DNA from: Sipunculus nudus
Lineage: Eukaryota; Annelida; Sipuncula; Golfingiida; Sipunculidae
NCBI GenBank assembly: GCA_026874595.1
Contig: CM049307.1
Location: forward strand, 97,006,330 to 97,070,329
Reading direction: 5' to 3'
DNA length: 64,000 nt
Of the stretch, positions 12,306-26,000 are shown one piece after another. Position numbers and translations under genes: made by a program. Within the stretch, counting starts at the first letter, position 1. Every line of letters starts with the position of its first letter. The notes beneath the pieces are model-generated. The model was given only the letters and a program-made list of their open reading frames with translations. It was not told the DNA's origin and ran no database searches.

Positions 12306-12640
12306 TGCCGAATCTTTGGGCTTATGCGATGACGCGCCGTCCGCGGTCAGCATGCACGTTTACCAAGAATATGCTGTCTCAGATAATGGAGGAGCTATAT
12401 ATCAGTGGGTCACCAAATATTATGCAAATGTTGCTCGCATGACTCAAATTTGGGGGTTATATTCGGTGGCAATACTTGTACTGACTTTTCTTATATAAGG
12501 TGAAAATAGTCTGTTTAAGATTTTTGGTCCCGAAAGATGTGAACCATACTATTTAATATTTCACAGAAATGATCACAAACACCGCTCTCTCTCGAGTGTT
12601 TTCGAATAGTTTCGGTTCGGTTGATTTTTTAGAATATTTT
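12306..12640 (+). repeat. Diverged fragment of the GTGCGTCGTC repeat family
   Basis: GGGCTTATGCGATGACGCGC matches the start of the repeats at 52483 and 57501 (GAGCTTGTGCGAT...GCGTCG). About 250 bp later TATTTCACAGAAATGATC and the following TTCGGTTCGG resemble the same elements in the same order. It is an old, shortened copy 1.35 kb upstream of LRMDA. Confidence 0.6.
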
Positions 12641-12649
12641 TGAACTACA

Positions 12650-13986
12650 AGATCATTGTTGTATCCACATAGTCACAAATATAATGTGTAACTGACAATA
12701 TAGTTCATCATTAAGAAAGTGATATTTTCGTAGGCTGAACTTCACCTAGGGTGTGATGATTGGCCGGTAAGTGGCCTGAAGATTGATTCATATCTGACAT
12801 CCGTAGCAGTTTTTTTAGAGCTTGATCACTGCTTACCTTGATAAGCCGGGCCCTGTTTATAATGCAAGCTACGGTTGCCAGGTGACCTGATTAATGATGG
12901 ATCTGTTTATTGACCCTTAATTAGTGTTAAGATCATGAACTCCACCCCTTCAAAGTTTGTCACTTGCAGACTTGACAGTTGGTATTAAAATCACTTTTTA
13001 TACATGATGAATGGTTAAGAGTAAATGAAGTGGAGAAAACTAAATAAGATAATAATATATGAACACGTCATAAAATGTCCACCCTTATTTTCATTACAGT
13101 TAGTCAACTATGAAAAAGATACTCCTCCCAAAATATTTTTTGGCTATTTTCTCAAAACAGTCTTTCAGTCAACCAAACTATCTTTTGAGTGATATTTCTC
13201 CCAAACTATCGCTAATGAAGCTTTACAGTCTGGAGCTCATGTTTGAAAACATGCAATCTAAAATGTAAATTTTTCTCCTTTTTTATCTTGTGTTATAAAA
13301 CACTTAAAGGCAATTTTAAATAATTTAAATTAACATTGCTCAATCTATCAAAACCTTTTAACATTAAAATTCAAGGAAATGTTTTATGATTTAAAAAAAA
13401 ATTTAACGTTGGATGCATACTTATTCCCAGAGGCAAGACAAAACTTTTTTTTTGTTAAAATGAAAATTTTGCTTAACATTTTAAATTAGTCAGACAAAAA
13501 AACCCTTACTTATAAATAGCTTGTCAAAAAGAGGATTATTCTGGGTATCTCAATTATTATCACCGCTAAAATTTATTTTAATATGTATTTTAAAGATTGA
13601 CGGAACCAAAGCAGTTTTATGACCACTGACCCTCATTAACTGGGTTTAATAAACAGTATAAACCAAGATGGTACGCACATATATTTTTAATTGTAAAAGC
13701 ACAAAGATTTGGATTTATCATTTAATCCACTTCCGAAATTTTTAATGAAAATTTTGTATAAATATCCGCTAAAAGTTCTGGTACATTTGTAAACCAACCT
13801 CGTACAGAGGCGCCATCTAGGTTTCATATACCAAACTAATTGTACCTCTGTGTGGAGGTTGTCAGGATGAATCCTTGGTGGAGATTGCGCTGACAAGTGT
13901 GAACAGCGAATCACAAGCCCGCAACCCGCGAGGTCACCCTTCATGAATATTCATAAAACCGTAGGCTCTGCATCGTGTGACCAGAC
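12650..13986 (+). promoter_or_regulatory. Upstream region of the LRMDA gene
   Basis: This 1.3-kb AT-rich stretch precedes the LRMDA start codon. A less AT-rich stretch occupies about 13790-13986, where the 5' UTR and core promoter are expected. A minus-strand ORF at 13687-13944 has no recognisable motif and no splice partner. No TATA or initiator can be assigned. Confidence 0.3.
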
Positions 13987-14073
13987 ATGGCAGGGCAAGG
14001 GAACTCTAACACGACAAACTTTGAAAGTTCGTCAGAAGAGAATGAAGATGGAGTAGTTTACCACGACGGACAG
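13987..14073 (+). CDS. LRMDA: LRMDA exon 1 (start)
   Basis: The context GACATGG gives A at -3 and G at +4. There are 29 codons ([20 protein letters not shown], then DGVVYHDGQ), ending in phase 0 at the donor CAG|gtaaaa. Confidence 0.88.
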
Positions 14074-17000
14074 GTAAAACTGATCTCTGATGAGACGTTA
14101 ATTAAATTAATGGTGTAAAAGTTGCTGGTGAGTAACTGGGACAGTCACGTGAGCGGGTATTCAGTGTTTGTTTATGCTGTGTATGATGTCCCGCTGGGTG
14201 TTGGTTGGGAGCCAAGGAATGTCACCGTCACTCGGGTGTTACATAACGACTCTGTCACGTGAGGGGGGGGGGGGGGGGATGCCATTGTCTCTAGGACTTG
14301 GTTTGTGGGTAAAAGTGCTGTATAGATGACTTGCAACAAGCTGATTTTTCTCTAAATTGATTTTTCCTTTGAAGTTCCATGCCAGGATCTTTTATGGTTC
14401 AATGGTAGATAAATTTGAATAATAAAAAAAAAAAATAGCAGTATTTTTATAGTCGTGGTCCATTGTCTGCGTCCGTCCGTAAGACTGGCACATTTTGACA
14501 CCGTTGGACCTACGAATCTGAAATTCGGCATACAGTTAGATGTCCCCAAAATCTCCTACCATTTTTTAAAATTGAGTCAATAGGACTTCGTTCCTTCGAG
14601 ATATTAAGGAAAAACCTCAATTTTTTATTAGAAATCTATTTTCACACTTCAGGACTGCCTAATATCAAAACCACTCATCTGGTTTTCTTCATATTTACCA
14701 TAAATATTCCTCTATATAGTTCCTATGTACTTGCCAGATATTAAGTCAGTATTATATAATTTAAAAAAGTTATGGGCCCAAACATAATGGACTTTGTAAA
14801 AAAATCAGGAAGATATTTGGTCACTTAGGACCAAAAGTGTTAAAGGTAGGGACTTTTTTTTCAGTAATACAACTTTAATTAATCAAAATTTAATTGTATA
14901 CCAAAAATTAGATCAAAATCTGTTAAATTTTTAGCTCAGCTGACTATAAGTCATCTGAGCTATAGTCGTGGTCCATTGTCCATCGTCCGTCCGTCTGTCC
15001 TGTTGTCCGTCCGTAAGACTGGCACGTTTCGACACCGTTGGACCTACGAATCTGAAATTCTGCATACAGTTAGATGTCCCCAAAATCTCCTACCATGCCG
15101 AAAATAGGGTCAATAGGACTTCGTTCCTTCGAGATATTAAGGAAAAACCTCAATTTTTTATTAGAAATCTATTTTCACACTTCAGGACTGCCTAATATCA
15201 AAACCACTCATCTGGTTTTCTTCATATTTACCATAAATATTCCTCTATATAGTTCCTATGTACATGCCAGATATTAAGTCAGTATTATATAATTTAAAAA
15301 AGTTATGGGCCCAAACATAATGGACTTTGTAAAAAATCAGGAAGATATTTGGTCACTTAAGACCAAAAGTGTTAAAGGTAGGGACTTTTTTCCAGTAATA
15401 CAACTCTAATTAATTAAATTTAATTGAATACCAAAAATTAGATCAAAATCTGTTAATCTTTTTTAAATATTGGCAAAAATATAAAATTGGTACCTTAAAT
15501 TTTGCCCAATTTTGGCCACGGCATGTTTTTTTCCTGTAAGTACTGTGGATTTTATTTTCACAGCATGTATACATAAAGATTAAATCTGTTAAAATCTGAA
15601 ATTTGAAAATAAAAGCTGCAAAATTAGGCTAGTTATTTAATTTTTTTGGAGGCTTTTGCTGTATTCCCTTACATTGTCAAGCAGTCCACTTTGATGACTG
15701 TAGGTCATTCAGTGCACATCTCTATGCTCCCCAGGATGTTGGCATATTTTTAGATGTCCCAAAAATCTCCTACCATACCGAAAATTGGGTCATTAGGACT
15801 TCGTTCCTTCGAGATATTAAGGAAAAATCTTTATTTTCCATAAAAAAAGCCATTGTTACACTTAAAGGCTGCCTAATATCAAAACCACTGATCTGTTTTT
15901 GATCGTATTTAGTATTCACATTCTTTCATACATTTTCTATGAACATACAAAAAATTAGGTCAGTATTGGGTATTATTTTGAAGTTATGGGCCAAAACATA
16001 ATGCAGTTTTTTTAAAAATCAAGAAATATATTTACTCACCTAACAAGAGAATTGCTGAACCTAGAGACTTTTTTTCAGGAATATAACTTTATTTAATCAA
16101 GATTCAATTGTTTACCCAAAATTAGATCTGAATTTTGCAAATTTTTCAAGTTATTAGCATAAATAAAAATCAATACCTTAAATTTTGTCCAACTTTGGCA
16201 CTGTTGATTTAATTTTCACAGCATATATATACATTAGGATTTAATCTTTTAAAATCTGAAATTTCAAAGAAATTGATTGGAAAGAATAGCTTTTATTCAT
16301 GTTTTCATACACCATGTCAAGTGCTATTTACATCTAGCCCACCTAGTAGTACAGCCTTCACTTGCATTATGTAACCCACCCCAGGCAGCTTGCCTTGGGT
16401 CAGCCTGGCCACTACCAGCAGGCTTCCCCTCTGCCCTGCACTCCCCCCCCCCCCCCAGATGGTGCATAAACTAGATGAATGTTATTATTATCTGTATTTG
16501 ATTCATTCTTATTCTAGGCCATGCTACATTTTAGATTTTGTATTGTACCACCAGCGTTACAATGATTAAAGTGTACATTTAATTGTGTCCACAAAGTGGT
16601 GTATTGTTATGAAAGTGTGGATGTTCATCAGATAAGTAATTCCTTACTTCAGAAGAGTAAAAACTTCACCAGGTGTGAAATTGATTATTAATTCCAGTAA
16701 TAAATTAAAACTGGGATAGTAATTAGCACAATGATATTGTTTGTCCCTCATTCAACCAACAGTGTGTATACTTTATTTGAAAAGATGTTTTATTTTATCA
16801 AATTTACTTTTATTTTGTTTTGGTGAATAAAATTAAGCATATAATGAAAACTCCAATGTGCAAAACTTTTTAATAGTGATTCAAGGAATATTCTTGTAGA
16901 TGCCATGTTGTGGCATTATTTTCTTTTAAATTCAGTTTAAACATTTATGATTTAAAAATAATAAAATATATGTGTATGCATAATATGACCCAATATGAGC

Positions 17001-20000
17001 TACACTCTGTATATATGATGATTGCAACTTTTGCAACAATTCTAATATTTTAACTTATAGTTTCAGTTTTTATCTCTGTATATATAATGATTGCAACTTT
17101 TGCAACAATTCTAATATTTTAACTTATATTTTCAGGTTTTTTAGCTCAGCTGACTTTCAGTCATGCTGGGCTATAGCGATGGGTCTTTGTCCGTCGTCCT
17201 TTCCGTCTGTCCGGCCGGCCGTCCGTCCGTTAGCAGGGCACAAATCTTAACGATAGGGGCTAGGGCCATGAACCCTTTGCAGTCTTAGAGGTTATAAAAA
17301 GATCTCCTTGCAAACCTGAAATTAGGTCACTGTGACCTATATTCTCGAAGTTATGGGGTGTGTTTGCACCCCCCAGAAATAACTCTTTGAGACAAAATTT
17401 TCATCCCAAACCTTCCATCTTTCACATACAGCTCACCTACCAACAGGGGTAGAACCATAATTTTTTTGAGGTCAAAGGTCAAAGTCACAGGAGCCTCATC
17501 TTTGAAAAGCCTGTGGATGCATTTTAAGCCAACCCTTTCATCCCAATTCTTTGATCTTTCACATATAGCTCACCTACTAAGTTGGAGAAGAATCCTATAG
17601 ATTTTGAGGTCACAAGGTCAAAGGTCAGGGTCACAGGATCCACTTCTTTGAAAAGGTTGTGGACACATTTCAAGCTAGACTTTTCATTCCAAACCTTCCA
17701 GCACTGATATCGCTTCTCTGCCAACAGGGGAAAAGACCTGTTGATTTTGAGGTCAAAGGTCAAGTTCACAGCACCCACTTCTTGCGTGGAGTCATTTTCA
17801 GGCAAACTTGTCAATCTGTACTTTCCATCTGTCATATATGGCTTACCTACCAATAAGGGAAGAAGCCTATTGATGTTGAGGTCAAAAAGTCAAAGGTCAA
17901 GGTCACAATATTTAATTGTTCTAAATGCTTGTGAGCATATTTCAAGTGTAACTGTTCAACCCAAACCTTCAGTCTTTCACATATGCCACATCTATACATC
18001 ACTCAGTTTGACTCAAACTTCATATTTATGGGTCTTTTTGCTTGAATAAATAACTTATTGATTTTGGGGTCAGCTAGTCAGCAGGTTAAAGGTTGCAGGT
18101 CAAAGTTATTCACCCAATGGTTGCCAAGTAATTACACCAGATTTTAGTGGTTAGTAGTTACCCATCATTTAGAAAGAATCCAGTTGATATATGGGCAAAA
18201 GGCCAAGGTCATAGGTCAGGGATGTTCACAATTACTTATTTTATAGAACATCTCTATTTTTCTTGTATATATAACCATCCCACTCCAGCTGGTACATCTC
18301 CCTGTGTGGCTGTAATTGTGAGTGACACTGGTGACATATGACTCCATTTTGTATCAGCCTATTAAGTGATAAGGCTCAGTGATAAGTACCTCGTTACTTC
18401 ATAACAAAAACACTGTTGTCAGAATGCTTCAGCCAGGCATTAAGACTATGAGAGTATAGTTTTAAGGTTTAGCTACTGATTTATAAGATGATGGGAACAT
18501 TTTGCAGTTTATTTTATGGAATCCTAGCAATAAACTTAGTTTCTTAGATATCTGAATATTTTAATATATATCACCACATATAAAAGCAAGTGTTTGTTCT
18601 CATAATATGTGGATGTGTACCTTGATTTAGGATGGCTTTTTGTTTTATTTCAAGACTCTTAGTCATGCTTTCTGCATTTCTTTTCTTTCAGGTTTGGCAG
18701 TTTACCTACTCTGCTGACCCAATTGAAAAGCAGAGTGATAATAAAAAATATTGGACTTACACTTTTTACAATTGCATATCTATAAATCTGATATGAGGGC
18801 CTGGACATGCCTTTTGAATTATTTTGGGCACTCATTACTGGATAATTTGCCCCAAGTTTGGTCTCTTATTGGAGAATGTGGGATATCAAATGTCATACTT
18901 GTCAGAAATCCATTATGTCTGCCAGTTAGCTACCTTAGAAATTCTTTCTTCAGTGCAGTTTCAGTAATTTTTCTTTAATGTTTGGTCCGATTTAGAGAAT
19001 GTTTGTTGTCTGATTTCAGACTTGTCAGAAGTCCAATATGGCCACCAGGCAACCATCTTTTAATTCCTTTTGATCATATTATCTCAAGAACAGTTAAAGT
19101 GAATGCAGTTGGATGTATATTTATGTAATCTTGTAAAGGATTGGGTCAAATATTTCTGAATAAATATTACCATCATTTATAAAAGTGCAGTACAGTTGGC
19201 TTGTATTGAATAAAAATTCATACAGAAGCACCTGTTTCTCAATAATTCTTGCATGTATTTCCTTGATTTTTGCTATATATTTTGATCTTATATTTGCCCT
19301 TTGTTGTGTTCCTTTTGAGACTGACAGGTTTCAAGCAAGCTGTTGGAATAGTTCCTGATAGCTTAACAATCATGCATTTTCCTCAGACCATCAATTCACT
19401 GTGTTTTAACCAGACATAGGTGATATATATTTCTGTTGTCATAGAAAATTTTCAACAAATTGGCAAATTGGTTCTTCAAAATATGAATGGAAGTTGTGAA
19501 TCTCAGTCCATGATGTCACAGGTCATGCTTGGCAGCTGAGCGTCATGACCCATGGGTCACTTGTTTTATTAAAAATTTATAAAACCTGTAAATAAAAAAA
19601 TGATTCAGATAAAAACTTCTTAATGGAAAAAGTGGATATGCTTAAAAAAAATAGGATTATATATAAACTTAAATGCATTATTCCCTTGAAAGTGAAATAA
19701 AGGTATTAGTCCATTCTGTCCACTTGCCTGTCCATCTGTTAATTTTCATATGCATCACAGTATCTCAAAATTTTACTGTTTTTCTTCATGACAGTCTTGT
19801 CAGAGTATTAGTTTGCAATCATATATTTAGAACTTTACTATAACGAAGTAGGAGGGCCCCTTTCCTCTTAGCTTTTCATATTCTTATATAAAGGAAAAAC
19901 ATTACAATAGAATATTTCTACATCCACCTTCGTGCTGCCCTCACTTTTCCCTTCTCCGAACCCCATCCCAAAGTCAGCCTTAGTAAGCAAGAACAAGATG

Positions 20001-23000
20001 AATCAGATACATTCATACTTTAATATTTTGTAAAACTATACGTCCATAGGTACCTATGTACATGCCAGAAATTATGTCAATATTGTGTAATATGTAGACA
20101 TAGTGGGCATCACAATAATGTACCTTGTCAAGACTAAAGAGATATTGTGTCATACAGTCACAAATTCATAAATCACTTCATCAGCATAGTTAATCATAAC
20201 ATCATATCTGTCAAATTGAAAGCTTGCAGACTACCATACACTTTAGATCCTTCAACAAATAGCCTTATCATCATTCTACTACTGCTTATTACTGCTGTCA
20301 TTGCATTCATATTTGCTCAAATATATCACAATTTTCAACCCCTCCTTAATAAATAAAAAATAACTATATTTGACTATATTTGACTCTATTAATCCATCAG
20401 TCAGGTAATTTAATTTATCATTTACTCACATTTTACATTACATTCCTTTATAATAGCCCAACATGTCCATGATATTCATAAGCTTTATCGACTCGATATA
20501 GTATCACAGTGGAGAAACATTTATAGTACAATAACGATCAGCTGAGCGCCGTGACCCATGGGTCCCTTGTTTTGTGATGTTATATATTTACTTTTTTAAT
20601 ATTTTTAATTTGCTCCTACCATATAACATCTGAGCAGCTACATGGACCACTATGGAAATAAGTTTTATTTTAAATTTTTTAGTGCTATCCTAAGCTAGAT
20701 GCATGTGTCATTGTATATTTGCTTAAGTATATATACTGAATGCCTTAATAAAACTGTATATATATAGTTTAGCCACCAGGTGGTGTGCATGCTGGTTATA
20801 ATTTGAGCCACTGATTGTGCCTGTGCAAGTTTATCTCCACCTATGTACATGATTAATCAAATAGTTTCAGAATGAAAGGCACCATATTGAGACCTGTACA
20901 TATGTCTAACACACCTGGTATGTGGATCAGTTCCTTTAGAAACACAACAGGAAGAAACCACTACATTTATGGCTCACCATAAAATTTCCTTTTTGAAGGA
21001 AAGGAAATTTGATGGTAACTTCCATGTTGTACACTTAAAAGTAATTTTTAAAGCAAAGGTGTAACGAAGGACTTGTGCTACTTTCAAGGTTACTCTTTTT
21101 CAGTGTATAAAATTATATGCATGGCATTCTATTTTTGTTACCAATATTTAGCAAGAACAAAATTTGATGTCTGTTAATTCAGGTACCTATAATTCCTGCT
21201 GTAGTGTAGAGTTAAAATCACCTAAGAAAAAAGTTGTACAGTGGAACCTGTTTGAAAGACCACCTGTCTATTAAGACCACCTGTCAAGTAAGACCACACT
21301 TGAGTGACCAAAATCACTTGTGTATAAGTTATAACTGATCTGCCTAATAAGGCTACCTGTGAGTTAAGACCACTTTTTGCCAGTACCTTGGGTGGTCCTT
21401 TTTCATTTACAGTGTACACTGTATTTAATTTGGTTATTTTAATTACAAGTTTCACAATGATTTCTATTGGAGTGACCATGGCTGTATGAGATTAATCCTA
21501 GAACAGATCTTGTGAAAAGCATGATCTTGAAATTTGACTGATAGCAGCTCAGTCAATGTTTTCTTTATACCATCAGCCTGTTAACAACAAGATTTTCTTT
21601 TATAATAAGCTCCCTGGCATCAAGGTCTTGTTTTAATATACCTTAAGTCCACATTAAAACTTTCCTGTCTCAAGATTACCCAGTACCTGCATGCCCCTGA
21701 TATAATCTGTTACTAGTAAATATCATAACATCAGTGTTCATAATGCCCTTGGCCAAATGAATGGTACAAAATATATGTTTAATATGTATAACAAGATATA
21801 GCAGGGATATAGGAAAACATTACTTTTTTTGCTGTCTTGGAAAGTAAAATAGACAAAACCATTAATGCAGACTAACTGACACATAGAGGTGTTTTAATTC
21901 ACCCGTTAATTATTCAAGGTGTACAATAAATAATGTAATTGAATGCTGACAGCACTGACACTGACCCATAATTTGTGCCCCCTGAGAACTTGTTCAGACC
22001 AACTTTATTTCATGCAAGTCACAAGTATGAATAAAATATAAATACTGTTTAGTGGAAACTTGTGCTATTTGCTAATTACTAATACCAAGTAAACCAATGG
22101 GAGCTGGAGGCTCTGCTCTAAGTGAGCACAGACAGATACATCAAAATCTAAATCAAACTTTTCAGTGTTCCTTGGAAATTCATGTGACCTTCTGAAAAAA
22201 ACATATTAAAATCTTGTCATGTAACTTTGTGAATTTGCTGACAGACTCACCAACCAAGTAACCATGATGAAAACAGAACACCTGGGCAGAGTTATATTAA
22301 TATCTGACTCAAAATTTGGACCATAATTCAGCCATGTAATTATGGGAACAAAAATCTTAATATGAGGAGACAGGCATGTTTATTGATTTATAATCATGTG
22401 TGTGTTTATGTGTTTGTGTGATCCAGTGTGAAGTTCACATGGTCTGCTGTATCATACACTACATGTGTAACTTTAAATGCCTTAGGTCAAAGTTCAAATA
22501 ATATGTGCGGTGCAGATCTGTAGGTAACCTTTGTCTGGTACTTATCATACCTTTGCCTGGTTAAGTGGTGTAATGAATTAACATCATCTAACTTGTGCCA
22601 ACTGTTTGTCTGATGATGTGATGAATATTCATAAACTAATGAATATAAAAGAAATTAATTCAGTTGTTTTGGCAATCCTTTTTTTATTCCTCTGAAGATG
22701 TAATGCTGCCTTTATGCATGTAACTGTATAGTGTCTTGATTCTGTATACATTACTTGATGCTGTTCATGCTGACTTTGTTGAATGAGTTGAAATTATAGG
22801 TGTATGTTTTTCTTTTGCATCAAAAGGGTATTTTGATTTCTTTACAAAAATGCATTCTTACTGCAATTTGATTTTAATGTCAGTGGGTTCTTTCTTTGTC
22901 TTATATTATAACATACAAGCTAATAAACCCAGTTTACTGGGCTTCTTATCAGGGTTGGGGAGATAAATTAATTAATATGAGGAATGCTGGCTCAGTTTTT

Positions 23001-26000
23001 TTATTCTAAAAGTTAAAAGAAAATATAGATTTTCAGTGGGATACCTTCATAATAAGATATGTACAAATATTTTTTTTGCATTGATTTTGTTGCGCTGCGG
23101 TCAGTGCGAGAAATTCATATACTGGCAGTGGTATGTTTACCTTGAACACCTGACAAGTGATGATGTTTACATTTGTGAACAGGAATGGGACCACGGAGAT
23201 CAAGTGATCTCACTTACCCCTAACCTCGAATAGGAGAGCTAGAAAATGTTCTGATGGAGCAGCCTACTTTAATTATAGTGATAATTGTGGGATGAGTCCA
23301 CAGATGATGGGAGGGTGGCTTGTCTATCTTACATAACAATGCATGATCTGCCCCCCCCCCTTCCCTCCATAGTTCTCCATACCAATGAAAAATCAAGTCT
23401 GTTGTGAGCTTTTAGCACAGTCATTAACCATAAATCATTAGATATAAATCAGAGACTTGAGACACTAGTAGTGTAGACCTCTGACTATTTGTGCTGACTC
23501 ATGGTGCATCTTTAATTTTTGAACAACTGATTTAAAAGGATTAACAACCTTGGCATAACAACCTTGAAATAATCATTATTTTACAGCTTAATAGGCATTT
23601 GAATAAAGCTGATAGGTGTGCGTCAGTTGACCCACTATCACTAGAGATGCAAAACTTACACTGGCCTTGAAGAAAAGTTTCTTCATGTTTTGTTTAGTTT
23701 TATAATTAAACTCTGACGGAAACAAGATGCATGTTTTCTTTTAACATTTAGGTATGTCACACTTTTGATATTTCTTATTTAACACAACCGACCAGAACAC
23801 TTGCTGTTAGTAATAGTCAAAATAGGTTTCTGGTGCGGTGTAAGGGGGCTATAGCTGGGGTATATAAAAGAATACTAGCATTATATCAGTTGATAGAAAT
23901 ATTATGTTTTAAGGTAGAAAGGTATCAGGTGATAAATTTTCAACACAGTCTTTTTTACACCCGTCTTATGACGAGAGTGTTATGGTATACCCACAGTCCA
24001 TACGTCTGACATAACATTTAGTGTTGCCGTGATAACTTACAAATTAGGCTTTGATGGATTTTCATGAAACTCAACTACTTACCAACAGATTATCTCACCT
24101 TAGTTCGACTAGGGCAACATCCACGCATATTTAACAAGGTCACAGGTCACTAGGCTTCTTTGTGGTGTCACCGCAATAACTTATGAAGAATATGAAGGAT
24201 TTTGATACAATTCATCAGAATTGTTAACCAATAATATGTCTCCTTAATTTGATTTCCAACAAAATCCAAGCATATTTAATGAGGTTATAGATCACTGCAC
24301 TTTGGAGGCACCTTGGTGACTCAACCAAAAATCCTATGGCTTTTCATCAGACTCATTATAAATTTACCAATATAATTTCTCACCTGAATTAACTTCTCAT
24401 AAAAAAATCACATATTCAATGAAGTCAGAGGTCACCAGATACACGACGGGCCTATTATGCACATTTGCGGTGCTTTTGTTGTTTTGACTGATTATGAAAA
24501 TTAGATTTTGAGGCATGGCATATTTGACAAAATTTGGATATATGACCATCTTTTGTACATCTGTTTTTAACAAGGAATTGTCACCAATGATACCATCTGG
24601 TGGAGGAAAATTGTATTCTTAAGACTGGAAAGACATGGATGGAAGTATATTGTCTTTCACTGTTATGTATTTTAAGTTTTTTTTTAATGTTTTTATCACA
24701 GAAATGCCATTGTTTTTATGATGCTGAAATCAAGCATTGAAAGAGTAATTTGTGTTTTTTTTTTCCAGTTATTCTTTATTGGACAGAACTGTGACCACAT
24801 ACCACCTCAGCTGATAAACTCCACTTCTCAGGTCATCAGACGTTTAGATCTGACGTCAAACAAACTCATGTAAGTATTACAGATATTATTCTTTCATAAT
24901 CAATATGACACATCAGTCCCATAATACGGACTTTATATGGTTTGTTCTTGACTTACAGCTAGGATGAAGTCAGAATTTTTCAAAAGTTTGCAGGACTTAA
25001 GCACTGATTAGTGTTTGTTACTTTGTTTGTGTAAACCCTTACTATCAGGGTATACCACAGAGTATGTATTATAGTCAGCAATTATCTAAAAACTAAGCTG
25101 GTGACACTGGAACTGAAGTCTCCAAACTGTACAAACAGTGTTGTAGGCCATAGGGTATGTTATCTATTGAGGGGTTGGATTTCTCTCATCACATCTTTGG
25201 TGCTTTCATGAAGTTATGATAAATTAAAGCTTCATGTGCTGTGGATTGCACCAGGATGGATGGAAGTGAGGCTATATATATATCATAACCCTTATAAAAG
25301 GGACCCCCAATCACCTGTAAAGCATGTTGAATTAACACAAAAAATTGCTTCTTCTCTTGAAAATAACTTTGTATCTGCCAAAATATTGCCCTGAAACAGT
25401 TTGCTTACTCCTGTAAACAAGTGTCGTAAACAGTGGACCGGGCACGATCACAGATGTCTCCATAAACACAGCCCATGGCCGAGCCACAACAGCTGCCAAT
25501 CATGAGATGCCTTGACTGACTTGGCCCCAAAAATGTAATACATGTTCCCGCTGGCTACAACATCTTGTGTTGGAGCTCACAATTGGACCTCTGGTCGTGC
25601 GGCCTTGTTATGGTAAACAGACACACGTGTGTTGACAAACACACAGGGCCATAACAAGGTGTTACACAGCCGTATGAAAGGTACTCAGACTGTGTGCTGG
25701 GATGGTTTTGCTGGTAAACTTTTGTATTAAGCAAAACTAATTGGATAGTGTGAAAGAATAGGCATAATAATCCTCCTGATTATGTCCCTTTAATTTACAG
25801 CCTTATGATGCAATACCAAGGTGACTGAACATGTATGTTATTATTACAAAATAAAACTACATTCAGATGGGGCTCTCTTGCTTTGAGGGATTCCATGATG
25901 ATGGGTTCTTCTTCAAAAATGAGAGAGGTAATAACTAAGGCCTGAGGGGGTATTGAAATATTACCTGTAGGTAGAAAACATAAAAGGGAGCCAATCACCT

